This document shows positions 33,471 to 40,909 of a stretch of 64,000 bases of DNA, in pieces. Each line of letters begins with the position of its first letter. Within the stretch, counting starts at the first letter, position 1. Source of the DNA: Spirochaetes bacterium GWB1_60_80 (GTDB taxonomy: Bacteria > Spirochaetota > Spirochaetia > Treponematales > UBA12059); contig MIAR01000032.1 of NCBI GenBank assembly GCA_001829185.1, forward strand, positions 242,414 to 306,413, given 5' to 3'. Both the position numbers and the translations under genes were made by a program. The notes beneath the pieces are model-generated. The model was not told the DNA's origin, did not search any database, and saw only the letters and a program-made list of their open reading frames with translations.

Positions 33471-34019
33471 ATGCAACCCTTGAAGCGTTTGCGCCAACTG
33501 CTGGAAACCTTGTCGTCCCCGGAGCACTATTTGTTCAGCAGTGCCGATTTCCAGGTGCCCTTTGCCGATCTTTCGCCGGCTGCCCTAAAGATGCTGCTGG
33601 GTCGAGCGGTCAGAGATGGCTTGCTGGTATCGGTATGTCGGGGTTTGTACCTGTACGACAAGGTGGACTGGCCCAGAGGAATGGTGCTGTACCATGCCGC
33701 CGCCAAGTTACGCGCCCATACCTTCAATTACATTAGCTTGGAGTCCGCCCTGAGCGATGCTGGCGTCATTTCCCAAGTACCCTTGCAATGGCTTACCCTG
33801 ATTAGCGGCGGCCGCTCCTCCATCATCCGCTGTAGCCAGTGGGGTAGCATCGAGTTCATCCATACCAAAAAGACAGCCGGCCAAGTGACGGCCGAACTGG
33901 TTTATGACCACTCCTGCCACCTGTGGCGGGCTTCGGTACGACAAGCCATCCGGGATATAAAGGCCGGCCGGCGGCCACTAGATCTGATCGATTGGAGTGT
34001 TGTCGATGAACTTGTTTGA
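33471..34019 (+). CDS. AbiEi-family antitoxin
   Basis: Antitoxin and repressor of a type IV AbiE toxin-antitoxin system, 182 residues. The N-terminal winged helix (about residues 1-65) includes SSADFQVPFADLSPAALKMLLGRAV and the GLYLYDKV turn; the C-terminal AbiEi domain includes FNYISLESALSDAGVISQ and IEFIHTKKTAG. It overlaps the toxin start by 14 bp, the usual arrangement, but the toxin is broken, so this is an orphan. Confidence 0.85.
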   Translation: MQPLKRLRQLLETLSSPEHYLFSSADFQVPFADLSPAALKMLLGRAVRDGLLVSVCRGLYLYDKVDWPRGMVLYHAAAKLRAHTFNYISLESALSDAGVISQVPLQWLTLISGGRSSIIRCSQWGSIEFIHTKKTAGQVTAELVYDHSCHLWRASVRQAIRDIKAGRRPLDLIDWSVVDELV

Positions 34020-34270
34020 CAGTCTGGTTTCAGACGCCTTGCGTAACCAGCCGGAGTTGGCGGTACTGCGAAATACGATTTGGCGGTAACAGTCAGCGAA
34101 CCCCAGCGAGAACGCGGCAATGTTGATACTTGGAAACTCAAGATCATCACTCGGCCGGTGTAACTGAATTGGAAGCTGATTATCGGTTTGAAATTAGCCG
34201 CTTCTTGCCAGCCAGTCAGCTTGCAGCCCTCAAGCAGCCCTCATATTGGTCTTTATGGTGTTATTGCTAA
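34006..34270 (+). pseudogene. AbiEii toxin remnant
   Basis: The ATG at 34006 starts MNLFDSLVSDALRNQPELAV, a typical AbiEii N-terminus, but hits TAA after 27 codons. Downstream, 34069-34152 in another frame reads KYDLAVTVSEPQRERGNVDT and WKLKIITRPV, like the middle of AbiEii. 34163-34270 in a third arrangement reads ADYRFEISRFLPASQLAAL, like its C-terminus. Internal deletions and frameshifts have removed the nucleotidyltransferase core. Confidence 0.75.
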
Positions 34271-34409
34271 ATGAACTTGGTCGGCAGTGCCGTGGAGTGC
34301 TGGCGTCAAAAAGCTAAGATGCATCTTTTCGGTTGGTGCTGGCCTGGAAAATGCAGCCACCTAGGTACTTTCCAAAAAAAAATGTATCAAATTCGTTGAT
34401 ACTGTATTG

Positions 34410-34488
34410 AATTTACCATAATGACGCGCTAATATCTCGCATAGTTGTTCAGTTATTGAACAACTATTGCCTGAGCGTGTGGTAAATT
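34410..34488. repeat. Nested imperfect palindrome
   Basis: Outer arms AATTTACCA (34410-34418) and TGGTAAATT (34480-34488) enclose ACGCGCT / AGCGTGT and a perfect 11-bp inner pair ATAGTTGTTCA (34441-34451) / TGAACAACTAT (34457-34467). A separate GTATCAA/TTGATAC repeat lies at 34384-34402. The 34271-34764 gap holds no gene I can support. Confidence 0.5.
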
Positions 34489-34764
34489 TGCTATAGTTGC
34501 TGCCTTGGCACACAGTCAGTTAGTGCCAGTACTATCTAAAATGCGCTTTGTACTATATAATTTAACTGATCAACTGTGACCAATAATCGGAACCATGGGC
34601 GCGAGCGTGTTACGGCCGCCGCGCACCGGTTGCGAGGCCAGTCCGGATATAATCTACACAACCAGTGTGGATGGCGTAGCCGCATCCAGCCGAAGGGGGC
34701 CATTTCTGCTACGTTGTCTTTGCCTTTTTCCCTGCCCACCAATACTGCTAATTGTAGACTACTC

Positions 34765-35205
34765 ATGTACACTGTCGCCCTCATCGAGTTCGCTTCCGGC
34801 GCCGTCGGCATCATCGAGGGCACGGCCGATGTTTATCCAACCAACCTCAACGAGACGCTGTCGCTGTTCGGCCAGGCCGGCAGCGTGGTCATCGGCGGCC
34901 TGGCAGTCAACAAGATCGAGACCTGGCGCTTTGCCGATGCCCAGGCGGTTGGCGACACCGAAGACATGGTACTGAATCCGTCGGAAAAGGACCCTCCCAC
35001 GGTCTACGGCTTTGGCCATGCCGCCCTGTTCCGCGACTTCGTGGACGCCATCGACCAGAACCGTGAGCCATTGGTGTTCGGCGCGCGCGGCAAGAAAGCC
35101 CTGGAGATTATCCTGGCCATCTACCAGAGCCAGAAGACTGGCCAGCCGGTAGACCTGCCCTGCAGTTTCTCGACCGAGAAGATGAAGGGCATTTTTATGA
35201 GCTAA
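34765..35205 (+). pseudogene. C-terminal remnant of a Gfo/Idh/MocA dehydrogenase (WbpB/WlbA-like)
   Basis: About 146 codons encoding only the C-terminal domain: TVALIEFASGAVGIIEGTAD, LSLFGQAGSVVIGGLAVNKI and ALFRDFVDAIDQNREPLVFG are typical of the WbpB/WlbA group that oxidises UDP-GlcNAc-uronate. The N-terminal NAD-binding Rossmann domain is missing; the sequence before 34765 in this frame is unrelated. Nearby fragments of a matching aminotransferase and acetyltransferase suggest the loss of one pathway. Confidence 0.78.
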
Positions 35206-35279
35206 TTTGATAGGAAAGCAGGATTGAGAGAATTGGTTATCAGAATTGGTCGTGAAATGATGATGTAACGGAGGTTACC

Positions 35280-35501
35280 ATGGTCAGCATGTTTACAGCC
35301 GTGATCGAACGCGAAGGTGATATGTTTGTCGCCTTGTGTCCTGAACTTGATATAGCCAGCCAAGGGAATTCGATCGAAGATGCTAAAAATAATCTGCAGG
35401 AAGCATTAGAGCTATTTTTGGAAAATGCCGAACCGGAGGAAATAAAAAGCCGGCTGCATTCTGATGTATATGTTACGCAGTTGGCCGTAGCTTATGGCTA
35501 A
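35280..35501 (+). CDS. hicB: HicB-family antitoxin
   Basis: 73-residue HicB-type partial RNase-H-fold protein: TAVIEREGDMFVALCPELDI, SIEDAKNNLQEALELFLE. ACGGAGG lies just before the ATG. It lacks a C-terminal DNA-binding extension and overlaps the HicA gene by 8 bp. It should neutralise the adjacent HicA. Confidence 0.88.
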   Translation: MVSMFTAVIEREGDMFVALCPELDIASQGNSIEDAKNNLQEALELFLENAEPEEIKSRLHSDVYVTQLAVAYG

Positions 35502-35718
35502 GCTAAAAGTGCTTAGTGGCAAGGCGGTATGTATGGTCTTGGCGCGGCATGGCTTCGAAAATGTTCGACAACGTGGCCGTCACGTTGTAATGAAGAAGAT
35601 GGTTGAATCAGGCAGCATTACGGTGCCCGTGCCCATGCATGATGAACTGAAGGCTGGCACCTTGGCATCCATTATCCGGCAGTCTGGACTATCCAGAGCA
35701 GCCTTTTTCGAGGATTAA
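35494..35718 (+). CDS. hicA: HicA-family mRNA interferase toxin
   Basis: 74-residue HicA-type dsRNA-binding-fold toxin: LSGKAVCMVLARHGFENVRQRGRHVVMK with the catalytic His in GRHVVM (about residue 29), then VPVPMHDELKAGTLASIIRQ. It is full length and looks intact. A 55-bp sequence that recurs after the second HicA gene starts 7 bp after its stop. Confidence 0.88.
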   Translation: MAKLKVLSGKAVCMVLARHGFENVRQRGRHVVMKKMVESGSITVPVPMHDELKAGTLASIIRQSGLSRAAFFED

Positions 35719-35724
35719 ACGATG

Positions 35725-35779
35725 CAAGAAATACTGGAAATTCAGACCACTGGCGGCGTTTGGAAAAGCACGTATCGGC
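35725..35779 (+). repeat. 55-bp duplicated segment, copy 1
   Basis: Starts CAAGAAATACTGGAAAT and nearly matches 36382-36437 (three clear substitutions plus one indel). It begins 7 bp after the hicA stop. Read from the ATG at 35722 it gives MQEILEIQTTGGVWK. No family recognised. Confidence 0.75.
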
Positions 35780-35792
35780 CTAGCAGACTGCC

Positions 35793-35945
35793 GACTACGC
35801 CGTCCGTTACTCCGCGTGCCTGGGTAGCATCCCTTGCCTGCGCGTCTGCAACGAGATCATCGCCCTGCCGATGTACCCCGAGCTGACGGCTGACGAAAGC
35901 GACTATACCTGCGATGTGATAGAAAAGTTATACCGGAAGGGTTGA
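35793..35945 (+). pseudogene. C-terminal remnant of a DegT/DnrJ/EryC1 aminotransferase
   Basis: An open stretch with no start codon: LRVCNEIIALPMYPELTADE and the following DYTCDVIEKLYRKG are the conserved C-terminus of sugar aminotransferases (WbpE/WlbC type). The PLP-binding body is gone. The TGA at 35943-35945 overlaps the region just before the next gene. Confidence 0.72.
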
Positions 35946-35947
35946 CA

Positions 35948-36172
35948 ATGGAATATGAAGTACGCGCCAAGTGGGATCCCGAGGCCGCTGTCTGGATAGC
36001 TACCAGTGAGGATATTCCCGGGTTGGTTCTGGAGTCAGGCTCTTTGGATGTATTGATGGAACGGGTAAAAAATGCCATTCCTGAACTGCTAGAGTTGAAC
36101 GGTATTTCCTCGCTGGATATACCATTTTCTATCATTTCTGAACGGCACGACCAGATTCAGTTCCATGGCTGA
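35948..36172 (+). CDS. DUF1902/HicB-like antitoxin
   Basis: The ATG at 35948 has GGAAGG upstream and gives 74 residues: MEYEVRAKWDPEAAVWIATS, DIPGLVLESGSLDVLMERV. This is the HicB-like partial fold found in DUF1902 proteins, paired with HicA-like toxins. It overlaps the next gene by 8 bp. Confidence 0.82.
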   Translation: MEYEVRAKWDPEAAVWIATSEDIPGLVLESGSLDVLMERVKNAIPELLELNGISSLDIPFSIISERHDQIQFHG

Positions 36173-36359
36173 TTTCGAGAAGCGCGTCCGGTCTGTGCTT
36201 TCTGAATTCGGGTGTACTTTTTCGAGGCATGGTAAAGGGGATCATGATATCTGGTATAGTCCCATATTGCAACGTTTTATCACGGTGGATGGGAAAATTA
36301 AATCCCGGCATACTGCCAACGCCATCATGAAGCAAGCTGGTATCGACCGCCACTTTTAA
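36165..36359 (+). CDS. HicA-like toxin
   Basis: 64-residue HicA-type protein: VRSVLSEFGCTFSRHGKGDH with the catalytic His in GKGDHDIWY, then IKSRHTANAIMKQAGI. Shorter than the first HicA and only distantly similar to it. With the DUF1902 gene it forms a second toxin-antitoxin pair about 450 bp from the first. Confidence 0.84.
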   Translation: MADFEKRVRSVLSEFGCTFSRHGKGDHDIWYSPILQRFITVDGKIKSRHTANAIMKQAGIDRHF

Positions 36360-36381
36360 GTTTTATGGAGCCAAGATGAAA

Positions 36382-36437
36382 CAAGAAATACTGGAAATCC
36401 AGACCACCGGCGGCGTTTGGAAATAGCACCTATCGGC
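36382..36437 (+). repeat. 55-bp duplicated segment, copy 2
   Basis: Counterpart of 35725-35779, carrying one extra base that produces an in-frame TAG after MKQEILEIQTTGGVWK. It starts 22 bp after the second HicA stop and runs directly into the acetyltransferase remnant. Confidence 0.75.
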
Positions 36438-36558
36438 TTATGTCGATGAGGGCGCCGTCATCGGTGCCAATACCCGGGTTTGGCACTTCTGCCATATCAT
36501 GCCCAAGGCCAGGGTGGGCGAGCGTTGTTCAATTGGACAAAACGTCAATATCGGCAGC
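36436..36558 (+). pseudogene. N-terminal remnant of a WbpD/WlbB-like acetyltransferase
   Basis: 41 codons without a proper start: [20 protein letters not shown] then [21 protein letters not shown], the hexapeptide-repeat N-terminus of UDP-2-acetamido-3-amino-glucuronate N-acetyltransferases. The frame runs into unrelated sequence, where a broken HEPN gene begins. Confidence 0.75.
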
Positions 36559-36949
36559 CGAGGAGTCCCATTGGCTGGATGAACTCGATTTAATGGTTTT
36601 GGGAACCTGCCTGCATGGCATCTACAATGCTCTTGAGGCCTACTTTTTTCGTATTGCCAAATTTTTTGAGAACAATATCGACCAACACTATTGACACCGC
36701 GATTTGCTGGATCGGATGGCCCTGACCGTTCCTGAGGTCCGGCCAGCGCTTATAAGCGATCAGGCGCTCGTCGAGCAAATCGACGAGTTACGCCGCTTCC
36801 GGCATCTTTTCCGGAATTTATATAAGACCAGAATTCATCCCGCTAAACTGAAGATCGTCAACACCGCCGCTTGTGAGATTGAAAAAGATTTTATGCGGAT
36901 GCATGAGTCTTTTGCCGCCTGGCTTCGAGAATTGCAGCAAAATTTGTAA
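36557..36949 (+). pseudogene. HepT-like HEPN protein, 5' truncated and with an in-frame UGA
   Basis: A single frame encodes [20 protein letters not shown] ... FFRIAKFFENNIDQHY, then TGA (36692-36694), then HRDLLDRMALTVPEVRPAL ... RRFRHLFRNLYKTRIHPAKL and a C-terminus. Both halves belong to one helical HEPN/HepT-like protein with the RxxFRxxY-type motif. The N-terminus is replaced by the acetyltransferase remnant and the stop probably replaces a Trp codon. No nucleotidyltransferase partner (MntA) is visible. Confidence 0.7.
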
Positions 36950-36990
36950 TTTCAAGATTTTATTTAGGGAGCTCCAAGCGCAGCTCTAAC

Positions 36991-37121
36991 AGGTTGTTGA
37001 AAAAGCCGGTTGCTTTCTCAACAACCTTAACAATTCCTCGCATAGCTTGCGCTATGCTGCGTAATTGTACCGGCTTTTGAAGTGTTGAAAAGCCGCATCC
37101 GCGTTTTTCAACACCCTGCTA
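36991..37121. repeat. 131-bp palindromic repeat element, copy 2
   Basis: Identical to 13461-13591 and in the same orientation. It sits 42 bp after the HEPN remnant, exactly where the AT-rich polysaccharide region begins. The left flank is CTCTAAC and the right flank AAAGCAG, so the flanks differ from copy 1 and no clear target duplication is visible. Confidence 0.85.
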
Positions 37122-37506
37122 AAGCAGTAGTTAATTACCTAAATGAAATACAAAGTGGGTATTAATGTGATGTTGCTGTTTGTATGTGGATAGCAACAAG
37201 GGTTAATTAGTCGGTGCCAACAAAAACAGATTATCAAGATTTGGAAAATGGTTTGTTCCAATCTCTTGCAATTTAAAATGTGATTCTTCAGAAAACGAAT
37301 ACTGCCATGGTTAAATAAAAAGAACTCAGGTATTCAGCAACTAATGAAAATAGTTTATGGATTCTATAACAGGCTAAGGTTAAAATAGCTATTCTGTTTC
37401 TTTTAAGTGTGCTTGATTTAGGTTTTAAACCAACACGAATGTCCAAAGCACTTTTTGCTTACTATCGTTAAGAGTTAGATTTTACCCGTGAATGTGAGGG
37501 GCTGTT
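37122..37506 (+). other. AT-rich leader of the polysaccharide locus
   Basis: About 385 bp without a supportable gene. It should contain the main promoter of the locus, but I see no convincing -35/-10 pair and no JUMPStart/ops element. TGAGGGG precedes the rfbA ATG as a modest ribosome site. Confidence 0.5.
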
Positions 37507-38373
37507 ATGAAAGGAATAGTTTTAGCTGGCGGGACGGCGACGCGTCTTTTTCCAGCTACTGTGGCAGTGTCTAAGCAGATGTTGCCAGTGTACGATAAGC
37601 CTATGGTTTATTACCCAATTTCCACACTGATGCTCGCTGGCATTAAAGACATCCTGTTAATATCCAGCCCCCGTGATATTGGGGGTTTTCAGCAGCTCCT
37701 GGGTGACGGTTCGAATTTCGGACTGTCGCTAACTTATGCAGTGCAAGATAAGCCACGTGGGTTAGCAGACGCCTTTATTGTAGGTGAAAAATTTATCGGC
37801 AAGGATCGCGTAGCACTAGTGCTAGGAGATAACGTTTTTTACGGGCAGGGTTTTACGCCGGTGCTGGAGCGGGCGGCCGCACGGGATGTTGGTGCAACCA
37901 TTTTCGGATATTACGTTAAGGATCCAGCATCGTATGGCGTTGTTGAGTTTGATGCTTCGGGGAAGGTGATATCCATTGAAGAAAAACCGCAGCATCCGAA
38001 ATCAAGTTACGCTGTTCCTGGGTTGTATTTTTACGATAATCATGTAGTAGAAGTCGCTAAGAACGTAAAGCCTTCGGCACGCGGCGAGATTGAGATTACA
38101 AGTATCAACAATATGTATTTGTCACAAGGCGCATTGCAGGTTGAGCTGCTTGGCAGAGGCTTTGCTTGGCTCGATACTGGTAATCCGCGGGATTTACTGG
38201 CTGCCAGCTCATTTATCGAGGCTATTCAAAATAGGCAGGGGCTCTATGTTGCCTGTCTTGAGGAGATCGCGTTTCATCAAGGTTGGATTAGCCGCTCTGC
38301 TCTCCTGGCTGCTGGAGAGCGCATGCAAAAGACGGAATACGGGGAATACTTGCTATCAATGGCACAAAAATAA
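37507..38373 (+). CDS. rfbA: Glucose-1-phosphate thymidylyltransferase
   Basis: Makes dTDP-glucose from dTTP and glucose-1-phosphate. 288 residues, full length, with the nucleotide-binding motif [20 protein letters not shown] (the family usually reads GGSGTRL; here Ala-Thr replaces Gly-Thr), then [18 protein letters not shown] and [20 protein letters not shown]. It is the first gene of the locus and feeds RfbB at 54.1 kb. Confidence 0.95.
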   Translation: MKGIVLAGGTATRLFPATVAVSKQMLPVYDKPMVYYPISTLMLAGIKDILLISSPRDIGGFQQLLGDGSNFGLSLTYAVQDKPRGLADAFIVGEKFIGKDRVALVLGDNVFYGQGFTPVLERAAARDVGATIFGYYVKDPASYGVVEFDASGKVISIEEKPQHPKSSYAVPGLYFYDNHVVEVAKNVKPSARGEIEITSINNMYLSQGALQVELLGRGFAWLDTGNPRDLLAASSFIEAIQNRQGLYVACLEEIAFHQGWISRSALLAAGERMQKTEYGEYLLSMAQK

Positions 38374-38796
38374 ATGAATATCTTTTCTAATCAGGCTAGG
38401 CTTATTAATCTTCCAGTTATCAAGGATGCGCGAGGTTGCTTATCTTTTTTCGAGGGTAATAACCACATACCTTTTGAAATACGGAATACTAGCTTGTTGT
38501 GGAATCAGCAACCAGGTGTTGTACAAGCTGGCCGGGCCTGCATGAATGGGGGTGAATACCTGGTACCTTTGTCAGGTACACTGATAGTTAGTTTGCATGA
38601 TGGCTATTCTGAATGGTCGATAATAGTGCAGCATCCAGGGCAAGGCTTGTATATTCCTGCACGGCTATGGCGAGAAGTGAAAAATTCTTCTCATGATGGG
38701 GTTGCGCTCATCGTAAGGGCGGTTTCACTGAACGACGCCGAGTTTGTCTGCGACCTGGCGCGATTTTGCGAACTGGTAAAAAATAACCATGATTAA
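38374..38796 (+). CDS. WxcM/QdtA-like cupin lacking the active-site histidines
   Basis: 140-residue cupin related to dTDP-6-deoxy-hexulose 3,4-ketoisomerases and to the gene that follows. The catalytic RGxHAHK motif is replaced by GRACMNGGEYLVPLSG, so both key histidines are missing. It starts directly after the rfbA stop and overlaps the next gene by 8 bp. It may be a structural or regulatory partner of the intact ketoisomerase, or act on something else. Confidence 0.72.
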   Translation: MNIFSNQARLINLPVIKDARGCLSFFEGNNHIPFEIRNTSLLWNQQPGVVQAGRACMNGGEYLVPLSGTLIVSLHDGYSEWSIIVQHPGQGLYIPARLWREVKNSSHDGVALIVRAVSLNDAEFVCDLARFCELVKNNHD

Positions 38797-39214
38797 CACT
38801 TCCGTTCATAATTGTGCGACCGTCGAGTTGAGGAGCACAGTCGATATTGGTAGTAGCCTTGTTATTGTCGAGAATGGCATAAATATTCCTTTCGACGTTA
38901 AGCGAATTTATTACCTGTATAATGTGCCTGGCGATCAAGTGCGAGGTGGCCATGCCCACAAGAGGTTGCGGCAGCTGATTGTCGCTGCTTGTGGTAGTTT
39001 TGAGGTCATCCTCGATGATGGGAAAGCTAAGCGCACTATTAGCTTAAGCGGTCCCAAGCAGGGTTTGCTTATTGTGCCGGGCATCTGGAGGGAACTGGAA
39101 CATTTCTCTCCAGATGCAGTGTGTTTAGTGTTAGCCTCATTAGAATATGATGAACAAGATTATATCAGGGACTATGAATCTTTTTTAATACAAAAAGCGG
39201 GGGATATTGCATGA
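38789..39214 (+). CDS. dTDP-6-deoxy-3,4-keto-hexulose isomerase (QdtA/FdtA family)
   Basis: Moves the keto group from C4 to C3 of dTDP-4-keto-6-deoxyglucose. 141-residue cupin with the complete motif RGGHAHKRLRQLIVAACGSF and DDGKAKRTISL. Whether it yields the gluco (QdtA) or galacto (FdtA) product cannot be decided by eye. It overlaps the degenerate paralogue before it and the acetyltransferase after it (4 bp). Confidence 0.88.
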   Translation: MINTSVHNCATVELRSTVDIGSSLVIVENGINIPFDVKRIYYLYNVPGDQVRGGHAHKRLRQLIVAACGSFEVILDDGKAKRTISLSGPKQGLLIVPGIWRELEHFSPDAVCLVLASLEYDEQDYIRDYESFLIQKAGDIA

Positions 39215-39732
39215 TTCATCAATTTGCCGATGTGAAAAGCAGTGATATTGGCGCAGGTACTAATGTTTGGCAATTTTGCGTGATTTTAGAAAAGGCATCT
39301 ATTGGCTGTAACTGCAATATTTGCGCCCATGTATTAATTGAAAATGATGTATTAGTCGGCAACAATGTGACTATAAAATCAGGGGTTCAACTTTGGGATG
39401 GTGTGACAATCGAGGACAATGTTTTTATTGGCCCCAATGTAACGTTTACTAACGACATTGTTCCCCGCTCAAAGCAATACCCAGGAGTCTTTAAAAAAAC
39501 AGTAGTCAGGCTTGGGGCTTCTATCGGGGCTAATGCGACAATTATTGCTGGCCATACAGTGGGAAAATATTCTTTTATCGGTGCTGGAAGCGTTGTAACC
39601 CGCGACGTGCCAGATCATACGGTATGGTATGGAAACCCAGCCACGCAACGAGGTTATATAACTCGAACTGGAATTTTACTTGACCAAGCAATGAAAAACA
39701 AAGATGGGCTCGTTTGCAATTTGGAGGACTGA
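39211..39732 (+). CDS. Left-handed beta-helix N-acetyltransferase (QdtC/FdtC-like)
   Basis: Acetylates the 3-amino group of dTDP-3-amino-3,6-dideoxyhexose using acetyl-CoA. 173 residues of hexapeptide repeats (IGAGTNVWQFCVILEKASIG, IGPNVTFTND, IGANATIIAGHTVGKYSFIG) with the conserved Asn-Asp near FTND. Its gene order between ketoisomerase and aminotransferase supports the assignment. Confidence 0.86.
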   Translation: MIHQFADVKSSDIGAGTNVWQFCVILEKASIGCNCNICAHVLIENDVLVGNNVTIKSGVQLWDGVTIEDNVFIGPNVTFTNDIVPRSKQYPGVFKKTVVRLGASIGANATIIAGHTVGKYSFIGAGSVVTRDVPDHTVWYGNPATQRGYITRTGILLDQAMKNKDGLVCNLED

Positions 39733-39734
39733 TC

Positions 39735-40838
39735 ATGGATGTTCCTTTTCTTTCATTAAAGGATGTTACACAGCAGCATGCCGCGGAAATTCACGAGGCA
39801 GTGAATAGAGTTGTCGACTCCGGTTGGTATTTACAGGGGAAAGAGAATAGCGCTTTTGAGGCAGCTTATGCTTCCTATATCGGCACTAGGCATGCTATTG
39901 GCGTCGCGAATGGCCTCGATGCTCTAGAGCTTATTTTCCGTGCCTATATCGAGATGGATATAATGGCGCCGGGTGATGAGGTGATTGTTCCAGCTAATAC
40001 CTATATTGCATCAATTCTAGCAATTACTGCTAATGGACTCGTGCCTGTTCTTGTGGAGCCTAGTATCGAGACGTATCAAATGGATGACTCTCTCATTGAA
40101 GCTCATATAACACCAAGAACTAAAGCGATTATGATTGTGCATCTTTATGGCCAGTGTGCCTATACAGAGCATGTTGAGGATCTGTGCCGTAATCATGGAT
40201 TAAGGTTGATTGAGGATAATGCCCAGGCTCATGGATGCATCTTTCAAGGGCGGAGAACTGGGTCGCTGGGAGAAATCGCAGGGCATAGTTTCTATCCTGG
40301 GAAAAATTTGGGTGCCTTTGGTGATGCCGGAGCCGTAACTACTAGCAATCAGGCTCTGGCTGAGATGGTACGGATGTTAGCGAATTATGGTTCAAAGAAA
40401 AAGTATGTGTTCGAGCGTCTTGGCAGAAATAGTAGGCTAGATGAAATCCAGGCCGCTGTTCTTGCGGTTAAGCTCAAGTATCTTGATGCTGACATAGATT
40501 TACGACGCTCAGTTGCCAGAAGTTACCTTGATCGAATTGATAACAATCTAATAACATTGCCGCAGGTTTTGGATTGGAAGGCGCATGTGTTTCACATTTT
40601 CCCAGTCCGTTGTGCTAGACGGGATGATTTGCAGAAGTATCTCGAGAATAAAGGTATTCATACTCTTATTCATTATCCTGTTCCGCCTCATAAGCAGGAG
40701 TGTTATAAGGAGTGGAATAGCATTAATCTTCCAATTACTGAGAGGATTCATTCTGAGGTATTAAGCCTTCCCATGAGTCCTGTGCTCACAGCGGACCAGG
40801 TTGAATTCGTTATCAAAAGTGTGAACTCCTATGGCTAA
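39735..40838 (+). CDS. DegT/DnrJ/EryC1 sugar 3-aminotransferase (QdtB/FdtB-like)
   Basis: PLP-dependent enzyme that aminates C3 of dTDP-3-keto-6-deoxyhexose. I use the ATG at 39735 with TGGAGG upstream (367 residues). Features are VGVANGLDALELIF-like (IGVANGLDAL), ANTYIASILAI, the cofactor Asp in LIEDNAQAHG and the Schiff-base Lys in SFYPGKNLGAFGDAGA. The C-terminus (LSLPMSPVLTADQV) is complete, unlike the remnant at 35.8 kb. Confidence 0.9.
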   Translation: MDVPFLSLKDVTQQHAAEIHEAVNRVVDSGWYLQGKENSAFEAAYASYIGTRHAIGVANGLDALELIFRAYIEMDIMAPGDEVIVPANTYIASILAITANGLVPVLVEPSIETYQMDDSLIEAHITPRTKAIMIVHLYGQCAYTEHVEDLCRNHGLRLIEDNAQAHGCIFQGRRTGSLGEIAGHSFYPGKNLGAFGDAGAVTTSNQALAEMVRMLANYGSKKKYVFERLGRNSRLDEIQAAVLAVKLKYLDADIDLRRSVARSYLDRIDNNLITLPQVLDWKAHVFHIFPVRCARRDDLQKYLENKGIHTLIHYPVPPHKQECYKEWNSINLPITERIHSEVLSLPMSPVLTADQVEFVIKSVNSYG

Positions 40839-40909
40839 AATCCAATGTGTTTGCAATGAGTTCGAATATTCTTTCTAAAAAAGAAACTTTCTATTCAAGG
40901 AGGGGCTAG

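Noticed and set aside
34576..34764. N-terminal extension of the dehydrogenase remnant
   Set aside because: Although open, this stretch encodes no Rossmann motif and does not resemble the family; only the part from about 34765 does.
36692..36694. UGA read as tryptophan or selenocysteine in the HEPN gene
   Set aside because: Intact neighbouring genes use TGA as stop (for example fnlA and fnlB overlaps), no selenocysteine element is visible, and the gene is also 5' truncated, so it is a pseudogene.
37122..37506. JUMPStart/ops element before the polysaccharide genes
   Set aside because: I looked for the GGCGGTAG-type ops core and did not find it; no RfaH-type control can be claimed.
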